A stretch of DNA of 5,223 nucleotides from Pseudomonadota bacterium (GTDB taxonomy: Bacteria; Pseudomonadota; Alphaproteobacteria; Micropepsales; Micropepsaceae), in NCBI GenBank assembly GCA_023427355.1, contig JAEZBK010000216.1:1-5223 (forward strand), given 5' to 3'. Positions 1-5,179 of this stretch are shown here, one piece after another. The notes under the pieces were generated by a model, which saw only the letters and a program-made list of their open reading frames with translations, had not been told where the DNA came from and ran no database searches. Each line of letters opens with the position of its first letter. Positions within the stretch are counted from its first letter, which is position 1. The position numbers and the translations under genes were made by a program.

Positions 1-1
1 G

Positions 2-307
2 CGCACGCGCGTGCGCGCCGATCTCGAAGCCTTCCCTGATGCTGCCGCGCTTGCCCGTGCGGCCGGGATCAGCGCCAGCAAGCTGGCTCGCCTGGTCAGG
101 ATCCAAACCGGGCTGACACCCGCTGCCTGGCTGCGGCAGGAACGTCTGGATGCGGCGGAAGAATTGCTGCGCGCCACCATGCTGCGCATCACCGATATCG
201 CGCTGCGCGTGGGCTTCACTGCGCACTCGGCCTTTCACCGCCAGTTCATCGCGCGGCATGGTCTTTCGCCCGCTGCCTGGCGTGCGCACAAGCGGAGCGC
301 GGCATGA
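2..307 (+). CDS. AraC-family transcriptional regulator, C-terminal DNA-binding part (5' end off window; possible AdaA)
   Basis: This is the 3' end of a regulator gene. The frame stays open to the left edge, so the GTG at position 11 is probably internal and the true start lies off the window. The visible part is a two-helix-turn-helix AraC/XylS domain. The first HTH is at about 38-112 (ending ...RIQTGLTPAAW) and the second at about 188-283 (ITDIALRVGF followed by FHRQF...HGLSPAAW). The 'TG-TP-AW' linker is typical of AraC and Ada DNA-binding domains. The stop overlaps the start of the alkyltransferase gene (ATGA at 304-307), so the two are translationally coupled. In B. subtilis, adaA (metal-phosphotriester sensor plus AraC domain) lies next to adaB (alkyltransferase) in this way, so this may be an AdaA-type sensor of DNA alkylation. 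The N-terminal sensor domain with its reactive cysteine is not visible, so a different AraC regulator remains possible. The AraC family call is secure; the Ada role is inferred. Confidence 0.88.
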   Translation, partial: RTRVRADLEAFPDAAALARAAGISASKLARLVRIQTGLTPAAWLRQERLDAAEELLRATMLRITDIALRVGFTAHSAFHRQFIARHGLSPAAWRAHKRSAA

Positions 308-807
308 AGCGGTATTGGTCCGTCATCACTTCGCCGTTTGGCAACTTTGCCGCCTGGATAGATGGGGAAGGACGCCTGATCCGTTTTTTCCTGAGCGCGC
401 GTGGCGCGGCCAGGGTGGATTCGGGGGCGGAGGAAAATGCCCGCAAACTTGCCCCCGTGCAGCGGCAGGTCGATGAATATGCGCAAGGCACGCGCCGTGA
501 CTTTGATTTCGAACTGGGGGCGGAAGGGCCTGATTTTCATCGGATCGTCTGGCAGGCGCTGCGGGATATTCCCTTCGGTGAAACAATATCCTATGGCGCG
601 CTGGCAAAGCGTATCGGCAGTCCCGGTTCTGCCCGTGCCGTCGGTGCGGCCAATGGCGCCAATCCCATCGGGTTGATTGTGCCCTGCCACCGGGTGATCG
701 GGTCCGATGGCAGCCTCACCGGCTATGCCGGCGGCTTGCCGCTCAAGCGCCGGTTGCTGGAACATGAAGCGCGCATCGCGGGCAAGCGTTTCGACCTGTT
801 TTCCTGA
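304..807 (+). CDS. ogt: Methylated-DNA--[protein]-cysteine S-methyltransferase (Ogt/AdaB type)
   Basis: This is a suicide DNA-repair protein in the cytoplasm that moves the alkyl group from O6-methylguanine (and O4-methylthymine) to its own cysteine. The 167-residue length fits the Ogt/MGMT family. The active-site motif PCHRVIG has the acceptor Cys128 and its partner His129. Just before it are the arginine finger in 'ARAVGAAN' (Arg111) and the 'NP' pair (Asn120-Pro121). The recognition helix starts at about 'FGETISYGALA' (91-101). Residues 1-75 form the poorly conserved N-terminal domain. The start is supported by GGAG at 294-297, 6 bases upstream, and by the ATGA overlap with the AraC-type gene. 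No Ada metal-binding domain is fused to it, so with its neighbour it resembles a split Ada. The symbol adaB would fit equally well if the upstream gene proves to be adaA. Confidence 0.96.
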   Translation: MKRYWSVITSPFGNFAAWIDGEGRLIRFFLSARGAARVDSGAEENARKLAPVQRQVDEYAQGTRRDFDFELGAEGPDFHRIVWQALRDIPFGETISYGALAKRIGSPGSARAVGAANGANPIGLIVPCHRVIGSDGSLTGYAGGLPLKRRLLEHEARIAGKRFDLFS

Positions 808-814
808 ACGAAGA

Positions 815-838
815 AGGGCGGGGATTTCTCCCCGCCCT
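815..838. terminator. Bidirectional intrinsic terminator between convergent ogt and znuD
   Basis: A perfect 10-base stem (815-824 with 829-838, AGGGCGGGGA / TCCCCGCCCT) closes on the 4-base loop TTTC. It lies 7 bases after the ogt stop and 5 bases before the end of the leftward znuD gene. On the minus strand the stem is followed by a T-rich run (TCTTCGTT); on the plus strand only by CATTCTC. The U-tracts are imperfect, but the position between two convergent stops strongly suggests that both genes use it. Confidence 0.8.
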
Positions 839-843
839 CATTC

Positions 844-2925
844 TCAGAATGTCGTGCGTATGCCGAAGACCAGGTTACGGCCTCGCAACGGCACCGCATC
901 CTTGACGAAGGATGCGTGGTTGAACGCCAGCGAGTCCGTCAGGTTGCTGGCGCGCAGGAACAGGTCGGTATCCGCCAGCCCCAGGTCGATGTGATACGAA
1001 AGTGTCAGGTTGAGCATGGTGTAGCCGGGCGTCGGGGTCTCGAAGGCGGCGATATCGGACTGCTGGAACACGTGATAGAATTCGAGATCGGCTGAGAAAG
1101 CGTCCAGCCTTCCTTCCGTCCGCAGACCCAGCCGGCCCGCCGGGATACGCGGCACATTCCCCAGATTGCCCGCCAGCTCCGCGCGGACATAATCACCGAA
1201 GAGCGTTGCGGCGAAGCCCGGCGTGAACTGGTGCCGGATCTCGCCATCGATGCCGGTAAAGGTCGCATCCGCTGCCCCATAACGCACCAGCCGGAAATCC
1301 TCGAACCGGTCCAGCGTGTCGGCGAAGATGTAATTCGAGAAGCTCTGGTGATAGCCGCCGATCGTGAAGGTCGTGTCGCCGGCGGTCTTGCGGAAGGTCA
1401 GGTCCACCGAATGGGATGTTTCGGCGCCCAGGGTGGGGGTGCCGATTTCCCAGGTGTTGCTGGCCAGGTGAACGCCCAGGAACGGCGGTACCGTGTTGGC
1501 GAACAGCTCCTGCGCCGTCGGTGCGCGCTGGGAACGCGCCACCGACAGGGCCAGGGAATAGCCGTCATCCACATTCCACACCGCCGCTCCCGAGATGGAC
1601 AGCGGCGCATGATCCGCCGTGCCTGCGGGCCCCGCATCGATGGATTGCCATTCCTGGCGCAGCGCCGCTTCCAGGCGCACCGCGCCCAGGTCGAAGGATT
1701 CCAGCAGAAAGATCGCGCTGCTATCCGTCCGGTTGGGCGGCAGAAACGGTGCCGAGCCCACGATGGTGGCGTCGCTGGCATTGTTCTGGAAGCCGAACAC
1801 GCCGCGCAACCCCGCAATCGGGGCATGGGTGATCTCGATGCGCGCGTCAAGGGCCTTGTTGGTGAAGGTATTCTCAACCGCGCCATTTTCTGTTTCGTCA
1901 TGCGCATAGTCCGTGAAGCCCAGGCGCAGCTTCACCCGCTCGATCAGCGGCAAGGGGTTGCGATACTCCCCGCGCACATCGATGCGTTCATTGCGCATGT
2001 TGGTGACGGGCACGTTGGCCGCACGGTCAGGCGCGGGACCGACGGCAGCATCGTCTTCATGCACATGATCGTGATCGTCACCGGAATGAGAGCCGCAATG
2101 CAGGGTGATGCCATGGGGATGGCAGCTCTCATATTCGTGATTATGACCGGGAATGCCATACAGGCTGCGCTGGCTCGTATAGGCGGCTCCCAGATAGCCA
2201 TCGGCCCCGATCCAGCTGCCGCCGATGGTATAGGCCGTGCCTTCGGCAAAGGTGCCCGGCACGCGCGTCGGGCCGAACGCGTGATGCACGCCATAATCGT
2301 CGGCCGTGCGCGTGACCCCTTCCAGGCGCAGCGCGAACGGTCCCAGCCCCAGCGTGATCCCGCCCACGGCCGTCCGCTCATTGTCCGAAGGGCTCAGCCG
2401 TCCCTCGAAGGCCCCGGCATAGCCGCTTTCCGGGATGCTGGTCGGAATCTTTTCATCCAGCAGGTTGATGGCGCCGCCGATGGCGCCGCCGCCATAGAGC
2501 AGGGTGGCGGGCCCGCGCAGCACCTCGATGCCCCGCAGCAGCAACGGTTCGGTCGAAATGGCATGATCCGGTGACAGCGAAGATGCATCGTCGATACGGC
2601 CGCCATCGGAGAGGGACAGGACGCGTGGAGAGCCTTGTCCGCGAATAACCGGACGGCTCGCGCCTCCGCCGAAGCTGTCATAGTTGACGCCAGGCAGGCC
2701 CGCGAGGGTTTCGCCCAGGCTGGCCTGGCGCTGATGCGTCAGGTCTCGGCCGGAAAGCGTGATGACTGGGCTGGCGCTGTCCGAAACGGCGCGATCAAGG
2801 CCCAGCGCGGTGACGACGATATTTTCCCGTCCCGTCATGATGGGCGCGCTTTGCGCCAGGGCCGGGTTGAACGAGAGGCAAAGCGCTGTGCTGGCGGCGC
2901 CACACAGCAAAGAGGTACGAAACAT
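844..2925 (-). CDS. znuD: TonB-dependent outer-membrane zinc receptor, ZnuD type
   Basis: This is an outer-membrane gated channel, powered by TonB-ExbBD, that imports zinc; ZnuD of Neisseria meningitidis is also linked to haem. I chose the ATG at 2925 (693 residues) over the upstream in-frame start at 2985. It has GGAG 8 bases upstream and begins a clean signal peptide (residues 1-24, ending PALA before Gln25). Domains: TonB box 'ENIVVTA' at 34-40; plug to about 160, with 'RGQG' at 95-98 and 'EVLRGPATLLYGGGAIGG' at 134-151; then a beta-barrel ending in the usual terminal Phe. The external loop at 261-292 carries nine His, two Cys (268, 277) and many Asp/Glu, as in ZnuD. From memory, other stretches also resemble neisserial ZnuD: 'YGIPGHNHEY', 'NYIFADTL', 'LVRYGAADATFTGIDGEI', 'PRIPAGRLG' and 'ETPTPGYTMLNL'. 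It follows the DUF2946-type gene by 92 bases, probably in one transcript. Another divalent metal is possible. Confidence 0.93.
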   Translation of the reverse strand: MFRTSLLCGAASTALCLSFNPALAQSAPIMTGRENIVVTALGLDRAVSDSASPVITLSGRDLTHQRQASLGETLAGLPGVNYDSFGGGASRPVIRGQGSPRVLSLSDGGRIDDASSLSPDHAISTEPLLLRGIEVLRGPATLLYGGGAIGGAINLLDEKIPTSIPESGYAGAFEGRLSPSDNERTAVGGITLGLGPFALRLEGVTRTADDYGVHHAFGPTRVPGTFAEGTAYTIGGSWIGADGYLGAAYTSQRSLYGIPGHNHEYESCHPHGITLHCGSHSGDDHDHVHEDDAAVGPAPDRAANVPVTNMRNERIDVRGEYRNPLPLIERVKLRLGFTDYAHDETENGAVENTFTNKALDARIEITHAPIAGLRGVFGFQNNASDATIVGSAPFLPPNRTDSSAIFLLESFDLGAVRLEAALRQEWQSIDAGPAGTADHAPLSISGAAVWNVDDGYSLALSVARSQRAPTAQELFANTVPPFLGVHLASNTWEIGTPTLGAETSHSVDLTFRKTAGDTTFTIGGYHQSFSNYIFADTLDRFEDFRLVRYGAADATFTGIDGEIRHQFTPGFAATLFGDYVRAELAGNLGNVPRIPAGRLGLRTEGRLDAFSADLEFYHVFQQSDIAAFETPTPGYTMLNLTLSYHIDLGLADTDLFLRASNLTDSLAFNHASFVKDAVPLRGRNLVFGIRTTF
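2050..2145 (-). other. His/Cys/Asp-rich external loop of ZnuD (residues 261-292)
   Basis: This segment of the receptor holds nine histidines (261, 263, 269, 271, 276, 280, 285, 287, 289), Cys268 and Cys277, and a run of acidic residues. It starts with GHNHEYESCHPHG and ends with DDHDHVHEDD. In ZnuD-family structures a loop of this kind captures zinc at the cell surface. The composition is seen directly; metal capture is inferred from the family. Confidence 0.8.
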
Positions 2926-2933
2926 GGACTGAA

Positions 2934-2937
2934 CTCC
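2934..2937 (-). promoter_or_regulatory. Ribosome binding site deciding the znuD start
   Basis: On the minus strand GGAG lies 8 bases before the ATG at 2925, within TTTGGAGTTCAGTCC. No comparable site precedes the in-frame start at 2985, and only the 2925 start yields a signal peptide at the N-terminus. Confidence 0.75.
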
Positions 2938-2949
2938 AAATCCGGGAAG

Positions 2950-2966
2950 GCAGGGAAAATCCCTGC
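2950..2966 (-). repeat. Perfect inverted repeat in the znuD leader
   Basis: GCAGGGA (2950-2956) and TCCCTGC (2960-2966) form a 7-base-pair hairpin with a 3-base loop. It lies 24 bases before the znuD ATG and 12 bases before its GGAG. No T-run follows on the minus strand, so it is not an obvious terminator. It could stabilise the 3' part of a processed transcript, tune translation or be a protein site. Function is unknown. Confidence 0.5.
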
Positions 2967-3017
2967 GAGCAAAGCGCGGACGCATCGAAGCGCGTCGCGC
3001 GCGCGAGGATGGGAAGA

Positions 3018-3362
3018 TCAGTGCTTGGGAGGTGCGCGGCCCTGCCAGCCGGTTTCCGGCGGGAGCGCCGCAGCAGGCAATTGCGATGGCGCAACGGACA
3101 GCGCCACCCAGTCGAACAGGATGAGGACGGCCGGCGCGGCGGGAACCACCGCAAAAGCGGTGACGATCTCGCGGCAGAGCTTGCAGGTATGCGGGTCGAT
3201 CGGATCGGAAGGCGGATGGCCGCCATCCATGTTCACCACCATCACCGCAGGCGCGACGAGCTGGGCATGGATGTGGGTCTGGACGGTATAGGCCTGCAGG
3301 CCGAAGGCCAGCGCCAGCAGCAGCAAGCCCAGTTTCCTGGCGTTGCCCAGCAGGCCGGTCAT
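3018..3362 (-). CDS. Small membrane protein with HxH and CxxC motifs, DUF2946-like
   Basis: The function is unknown. I take the start at 3362 (114 residues) rather than the upstream ATG at 3383. The predicted transcript starts at about 3383, and AAGGGA then lies upstream of the 3362 ATG (12 bases after GGGA, rather long). The 3383 ATG has no ribosome binding site. In the 3362 numbering, a hydrophobic N-terminal segment (about 10-28) is followed by 'HIH' (30-32), a short loop rich in His/Asp/Pro, 'HTCKLC' with a CxxC at 60-63, a second hydrophobic stretch (about 66-88) and a C-terminus 'GWQGRAPPKH'. The CxxC and the 'GRAPP' tail are what I associate with DUF2946 proteins, which often sit beside TonB-dependent metal receptors. 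This suggests an inner-membrane or periplasm-facing metal-binding partner of ZnuD, but that is inference. The gene lies 92 bases upstream of znuD on the same strand, with no clear terminator between them. Confidence 0.75.
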   Translation of the reverse strand: MTGLLGNARKLGLLLLALAFGLQAYTVQTHIHAQLVAPAVMVVNMDGGHPPSDPIDPHTCKLCREIVTAFAVVPAAPAVLILFDWVALSVAPSQLPAAALPPETGWQGRAPPKH

Positions 3363-3389
3363 GGTGCGAACCCGTCCCTTCATGCGGGA

Positions 3390-3419
3390 ACTATAGGAAC
3401 GTCACGGCGCCGGGTGCAA
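3390..3419 (-). promoter_or_regulatory. Predicted sigma70-type promoter for the DUF2946-znuD unit
   Basis: On the minus strand TTGCAC (3419-3414) is followed after 18 bases by TATAGT (3395-3390, 5 of 6 to consensus). Transcription would begin at about 3383, giving a leader of about 20 bases before the chosen start at 3362. The -10 region is straddled by a plus-strand direct repeat, GGAAC-TATA-GGAAC (3387-3400). I could not see a Zur-type dyad here. The -35 is weak (3 of 6). Confidence 0.5.
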
Positions 3420-3425
3420 CCGGTC

Positions 3426-3968
3426 TCAGGTTGCGGCCCTGCGGGCAAAAGCGCGTATGGCGCAGCGCGGGTGATGGCCCAGCGCGATCAGGATGGCATC
3501 GCGGGCAGGGAGCGGGGCATCCTTCACCGCTTTCTCGAACCAATGCAAAGCACCGGCGATGCACCCATCGGACGCCAGGGCGCAGGCATGGTTGTGTGCG
3601 CCGCGATAGTCCCCGCCTTCCGCCGCAACTTTATAACAGCGCCGGGCGGCCGCCAGGTCCTGCTGGGTGCCCCAGCCATTTTCATGGCAGCGGCCCAGCA
3701 GGTTTTGGGCTTCGGCGTTGCCCGAAGCGGCGGCCGACAGGAAACAGGCAAAAGCCGCCCGGTGGTCGACGGGCAGGCCTTCGCCGGACAGCAGCATGCG
3801 GCCCAGGCGAATCTGTGCCCCGGCCATTCCGCTGATCATCGCGGCATGCAGCCAGTCAGACGGGTCCTCACCCGCAAAGGCGGCCTGGAGCTCCTGGGTA
3901 CTCAAATTGGCCAGAAGCTCGGCCCGCCAGGGACGGGCGTCCGGGAGGGGCAGGACATGAACGGTCAT
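3426..3968 (-). CDS. Sel1-repeat (TPR-like) protein
   Basis: This is a 180-residue protein without signal peptide or membrane segment, so it is probably cytoplasmic. Two good Sel1 repeats are visible: about 47-82 ('GAQIRLGRMLLSGEGLPVDHRAAF') and 83-119 ('AEAQNLLGRCHENGWGTQQD'). A degenerate third unit at about 120-150 ends in 'GALHWFEKAV'. Sel1 repeats form paired-helix solenoids for protein-protein contacts; no catalytic motif is seen. The start is supported by GGAG (minus strand, 3978-3975) 6 bases upstream. Two Fur-box-like sequences lie between the start and the upstream region, so iron control is likely. Small Sel1/TPR proteins of this kind occur next to the iron-regulated PiuC hydroxylase and siderophore receptors in other proteobacteria, and this may be a stand-alone relative; that link is from memory and tentative. 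The next gene leftward starts 63 bases after the stop and has its own likely promoter. Confidence 0.88.
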   Translation of the reverse strand: MTVHVLPLPDARPWRAELLANLSTQELQAAFAGEDPSDWLHAAMISGMAGAQIRLGRMLLSGEGLPVDHRAAFACFLSAAASGNAEAQNLLGRCHENGWGTQQDLAAARRCYKVAAEGGDYRGAHNHACALASDGCIAGALHWFEKAVKDAPLPARDAILIALGHHPRCAIRAFARRAAT

Positions 3969-3980
3969 TTGCAGCTCCAG

Positions 3981-3997
3981 TTGAGAATTGATCGCAA
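3981..3997 (-). promoter_or_regulatory. Fur-box-like site 1 (proximal)
   Basis: TTGAGAATTGATCGCAA on the plus strand is identical to the distal box at 15 of 17 positions. It keeps the left half-site TGAGAAT, but the right half is degenerate. It ends 12 bases upstream of the Sel1 gene ATG, next to its ribosome binding site, where a bound repressor would block expression. Confidence 0.55.
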
Positions 3998-4013
3998 AGT
4001 GAAGCTGGCATTG

Positions 4014-4030
4014 TTGAGAATTATTCGCAA
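4014..4030 (-). promoter_or_regulatory. Fur-box-like site 2 (distal)
   Basis: TTGAGAATTATTCGCAA contains TGAGAATTATTCGCA. This fits the 7-1-7 Fur consensus TGAnAATnATTnTCA at all fixed positions but one. The 8-1-8 dyad TTGAGAAT/ATTCGCAA has one mismatch. It starts 33 bases from the start of the proximal copy, about three helical turns. It probably overlaps or abuts the promoter of the Sel1 gene, which I could not place with confidence. Confidence 0.68.
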
Positions 4031-4075
4031 CTACCGCGTATCGCCCCGTCCGGCAATTTCCTGTCTTTTCGCCGC

Positions 4076-4104
4076 TTGACCCCCCAAATATGGCTGGGTA
4101 TAAG
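4076..4104 (+). promoter_or_regulatory. Sigma70-type promoter of the str operon
   Basis: TTGACC (4076-4081) and TATAAG (4099-4104) are separated by exactly 17 bases, and each matches the consensus at 5 of 6 positions. Transcription would start at about 4111, giving a leader of about 197 bases before rpsL. The strength of the match fits a ribosomal protein operon. It points away from the Fur-like boxes, which lie 46 bases or more further left. Confidence 0.85.
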
Positions 4105-4110
4105 CCGCCA

Positions 4111-4307
4111 CCTTTCAGGGCAGGCCGTTTCGACGATTTCGGCGAAAAACGCTGCTGGAAAGCCAGTTTAAAGAGCTTAGACGCGCGACTCAGGGTGCAA
4201 AGCCCTCAGTCCTCCGCAAGTTCGGACCGGGGCGGCCGCCTCGCGTCCGGTTTTTGGGTTTTCGCATACCTGTCCGTGCACGGACGGATTGCAAAGAGGA
4301 AGTGGGA
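4111..4307 (+). promoter_or_regulatory. Structured 5' leader of rpsL
   Basis: This untranslated leader holds no convincing gene. Visible structures in order are: CTGG-AAAG-CCAG (4155-4166); GACT-C-AGGG ... CCCT-C-AGTC (4187-4195 with 4203-4211, one C-C mismatch, loop TGCAAAG); a terminator-like hairpin at 4223-4255; and a perfect palindrome GTCCGTGCACGGAC (4272-4285) that can fold as a 5-base-pair hairpin. The ribosome binding site of rpsL (GAGG, 4296-4299, 8 bases from the ATG) follows. The chain of hairpins suggests attenuation or binding of a regulator; this is inferred. Confidence 0.55.
4223..4255 (+). terminator. Intrinsic-terminator-like hairpin in the rpsL leader (possible attenuator)
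   Basis: The arm at 4223-4233 (CGGACCGGGGC) pairs with 4238-4249, with one bulged C at 4244 and one G-U pair, around the tetraloop GGCC. It is followed by one G, then TTTTT (4251-4255), GGG and TTTT. The form is that of a Rho-independent terminator, yet it lies about 50 bases before rpsL inside the predicted transcript. It would therefore act as a premature terminator of the str operon. Confidence 0.55.
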
Positions 4308-4679
4308 ATGCCGACAGTCAACCAGCTCATCCGCAAGCCGCGCGGCACCAAGCCGAAGCGCAACAAGGTTCCGGCCCTTCAGGAGTGCCCGCAGAAGCGT
4401 GCGGTCTGCACCCGCGTCTACACGACGACGCCGAAGAAGCCGAACTCCGCGCTGCGCAAGGTCGCCAAGGTGCGCCTGACCAACGGCTTCGAAGCGCTGA
4501 CCTATATCCCCGGCGAAGGCCATAACCTGCAGGAGCACTCGGTGGTGCTGATCCGCGGCGGCCGCGTGAAGGACCTTCCGGGCGTCCGCTATCACATCAT
4601 CCGCGGCGTGCTCGACACGCAGGGCGTGAAGGACCGCAAGAAGCGCCGTTCGCTCTACGGCGCCAAGCGTCCCAAGTAA
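4308..4679 (+). CDS. rpsL: 30S ribosomal protein S12
   Basis: This is a protein of the 30S decoding centre, first gene of the str operon. It has 123 residues (E. coli 124), starts [12 protein letters not shown] and contains the family blocks '[19 protein letters not shown]' (39-57), '[20 protein letters not shown]' (66-85) and '[10 protein letters not shown]' (87-96). Lys43, Lys88 and Pro91, where changes give streptomycin resistance or dependence in other bacteria, have their ordinary residues. Asp89 is the site that RimO methylthiolates in E. coli. The start at 4308 is set by homology and by GAGG 8 bases upstream; an in-frame TTG at 4254 would add an unlikely 18-residue extension. It ends in tandem stops TAATAA, 17 bases before rpsG. 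Confidence 0.99.
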   Translation: MPTVNQLIRKPRGTKPKRNKVPALQECPQKRAVCTRVYTTTPKKPNSALRKVAKVRLTNGFEALTYIPGEGHNLQEHSVVLIRGGRVKDLPGVRYHIIRGVLDTQGVKDRKKRRSLYGAKRPK

Positions 4680-4696
4680 TAAGAGGAAGACGAACG

Positions 4697-5167
4697 ATGT
4701 CCCGCCGCCACCGCGCTGAACGCCGCGAAATCAACCCGGACGCCAAGTATGGCGACCTCGTCATCGCCAAGTTCATGAACTCCCTGATGTATGACGGCAA
4801 GAAGAGCGCCGCCGAAGGCATCGTCTATGGCGCCTTCGACACCATCGCCGCCAAGACCAAGCAGGATCCGCTGCAGGTTTTCCACGAGGCGCTGCGCAAT
4901 GTCGCTCCCGCCCTCGAAGTCCGCAGCCGCCGCGTCGGCGGTGCGACCTACCAGGTGCCTGTTGAAGTCCGCACCGACCGTTCGCGCGCCCTGGCCATCC
5001 GCTGGCTGATCACCGCCGCGCGCGCCCGCAACGAGCCGACCATGACCGGCCGCCTGTCGGGTGAGCTGATGGACGCCGCCAACAATCGCGGCAGCGCCGT
5101 CAAGAAGCGTGAAGACACCCACAAGATGGCCGACGCCAACCGCGCCTTCTCGCACTATCGCTGGTAA
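4697..5167 (+). CDS. rpsG: 30S ribosomal protein S7
   Basis: This is a primary binding protein of the 3' domain of 16S rRNA that nucleates assembly of the 30S head and lies near the E site. Its 156 residues equal the usual bacterial length. It starts [15 protein letters not shown] and carries the family blocks '[23 protein letters not shown]' region (25-47), '[18 protein letters not shown]' (74-91), 'ALAIRWL' and the C-terminal '[10 protein letters not shown]'. GAGG at 4683-4686 lies 10 bases before the ATG. In E. coli S7 represses this operon by binding the long rpsL-rpsG gap; here the gap is 17 bases, so that site is absent. fusA follows 12 bases after the stop. Confidence 0.99.
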   Translation: MSRRHRAERREINPDAKYGDLVIAKFMNSLMYDGKKSAAEGIVYGAFDTIAAKTKQDPLQVFHEALRNVAPALEVRSRRVGGATYQVPVEVRTDRSRALAIRWLITAARARNEPTMTGRLSGELMDAANNRGSAVKKREDTHKMADANRAFSHYRW

Positions 5168-5179
5168 TCGAGCACTCCC

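Noticed and set aside
1231..2574. A 447-codon plus-strand open frame antisense to znuD
   Set aside because: It is a GC-rich shadow of the znuD codons. The product has no recognisable domain, is low-complexity in Arg/Gly/Ala and has no ribosome binding site, while the opposite strand encodes a clear TonB receptor.
2926..2985. A 20-residue N-terminal extension of the TonB receptor
   Set aside because: It would place an Arg-rich stretch before the signal peptide and span the leader hairpin and the good ribosome binding site used by the 2925 start.
3387..3400. GGAAC elements as an EcfG-type -35 for a plus-strand promoter
   Set aside because: No CGTT-like -10 lies at the right distance, and no plus-strand gene follows.
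3384..3425. A Zur operator before the DUF2946/znuD unit
   Set aside because: ZnuD genes are often Zur-controlled, so I looked for an AT-rich dyad. Only a CTATAG core and a direct repeat GGAAC-TATA-GGAAC are present, not a convincing Zur dyad.
3009..4079. A 356-codon plus-strand open frame antisense to the Sel1 and DUF2946-like genes
   Set aside because: It crosses two well-supported minus-strand genes and their promoter regions and has no domain. It is the usual antisense frame of GC-rich DNA.
4254..4307. An 18-residue extension of S12 from an in-frame TTG
   Set aside because: S12 proteins begin MPT. The 4308 ATG has the ribosome binding site, and the extension falls in the structured leader.
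4090..4479. An open frame starting at 4090 as a leader peptide or gene before rpsL
   Set aside because: Its start lies upstream of the -10 of the promoter, so it would not be in the transcript. It then runs out of frame through rpsL.
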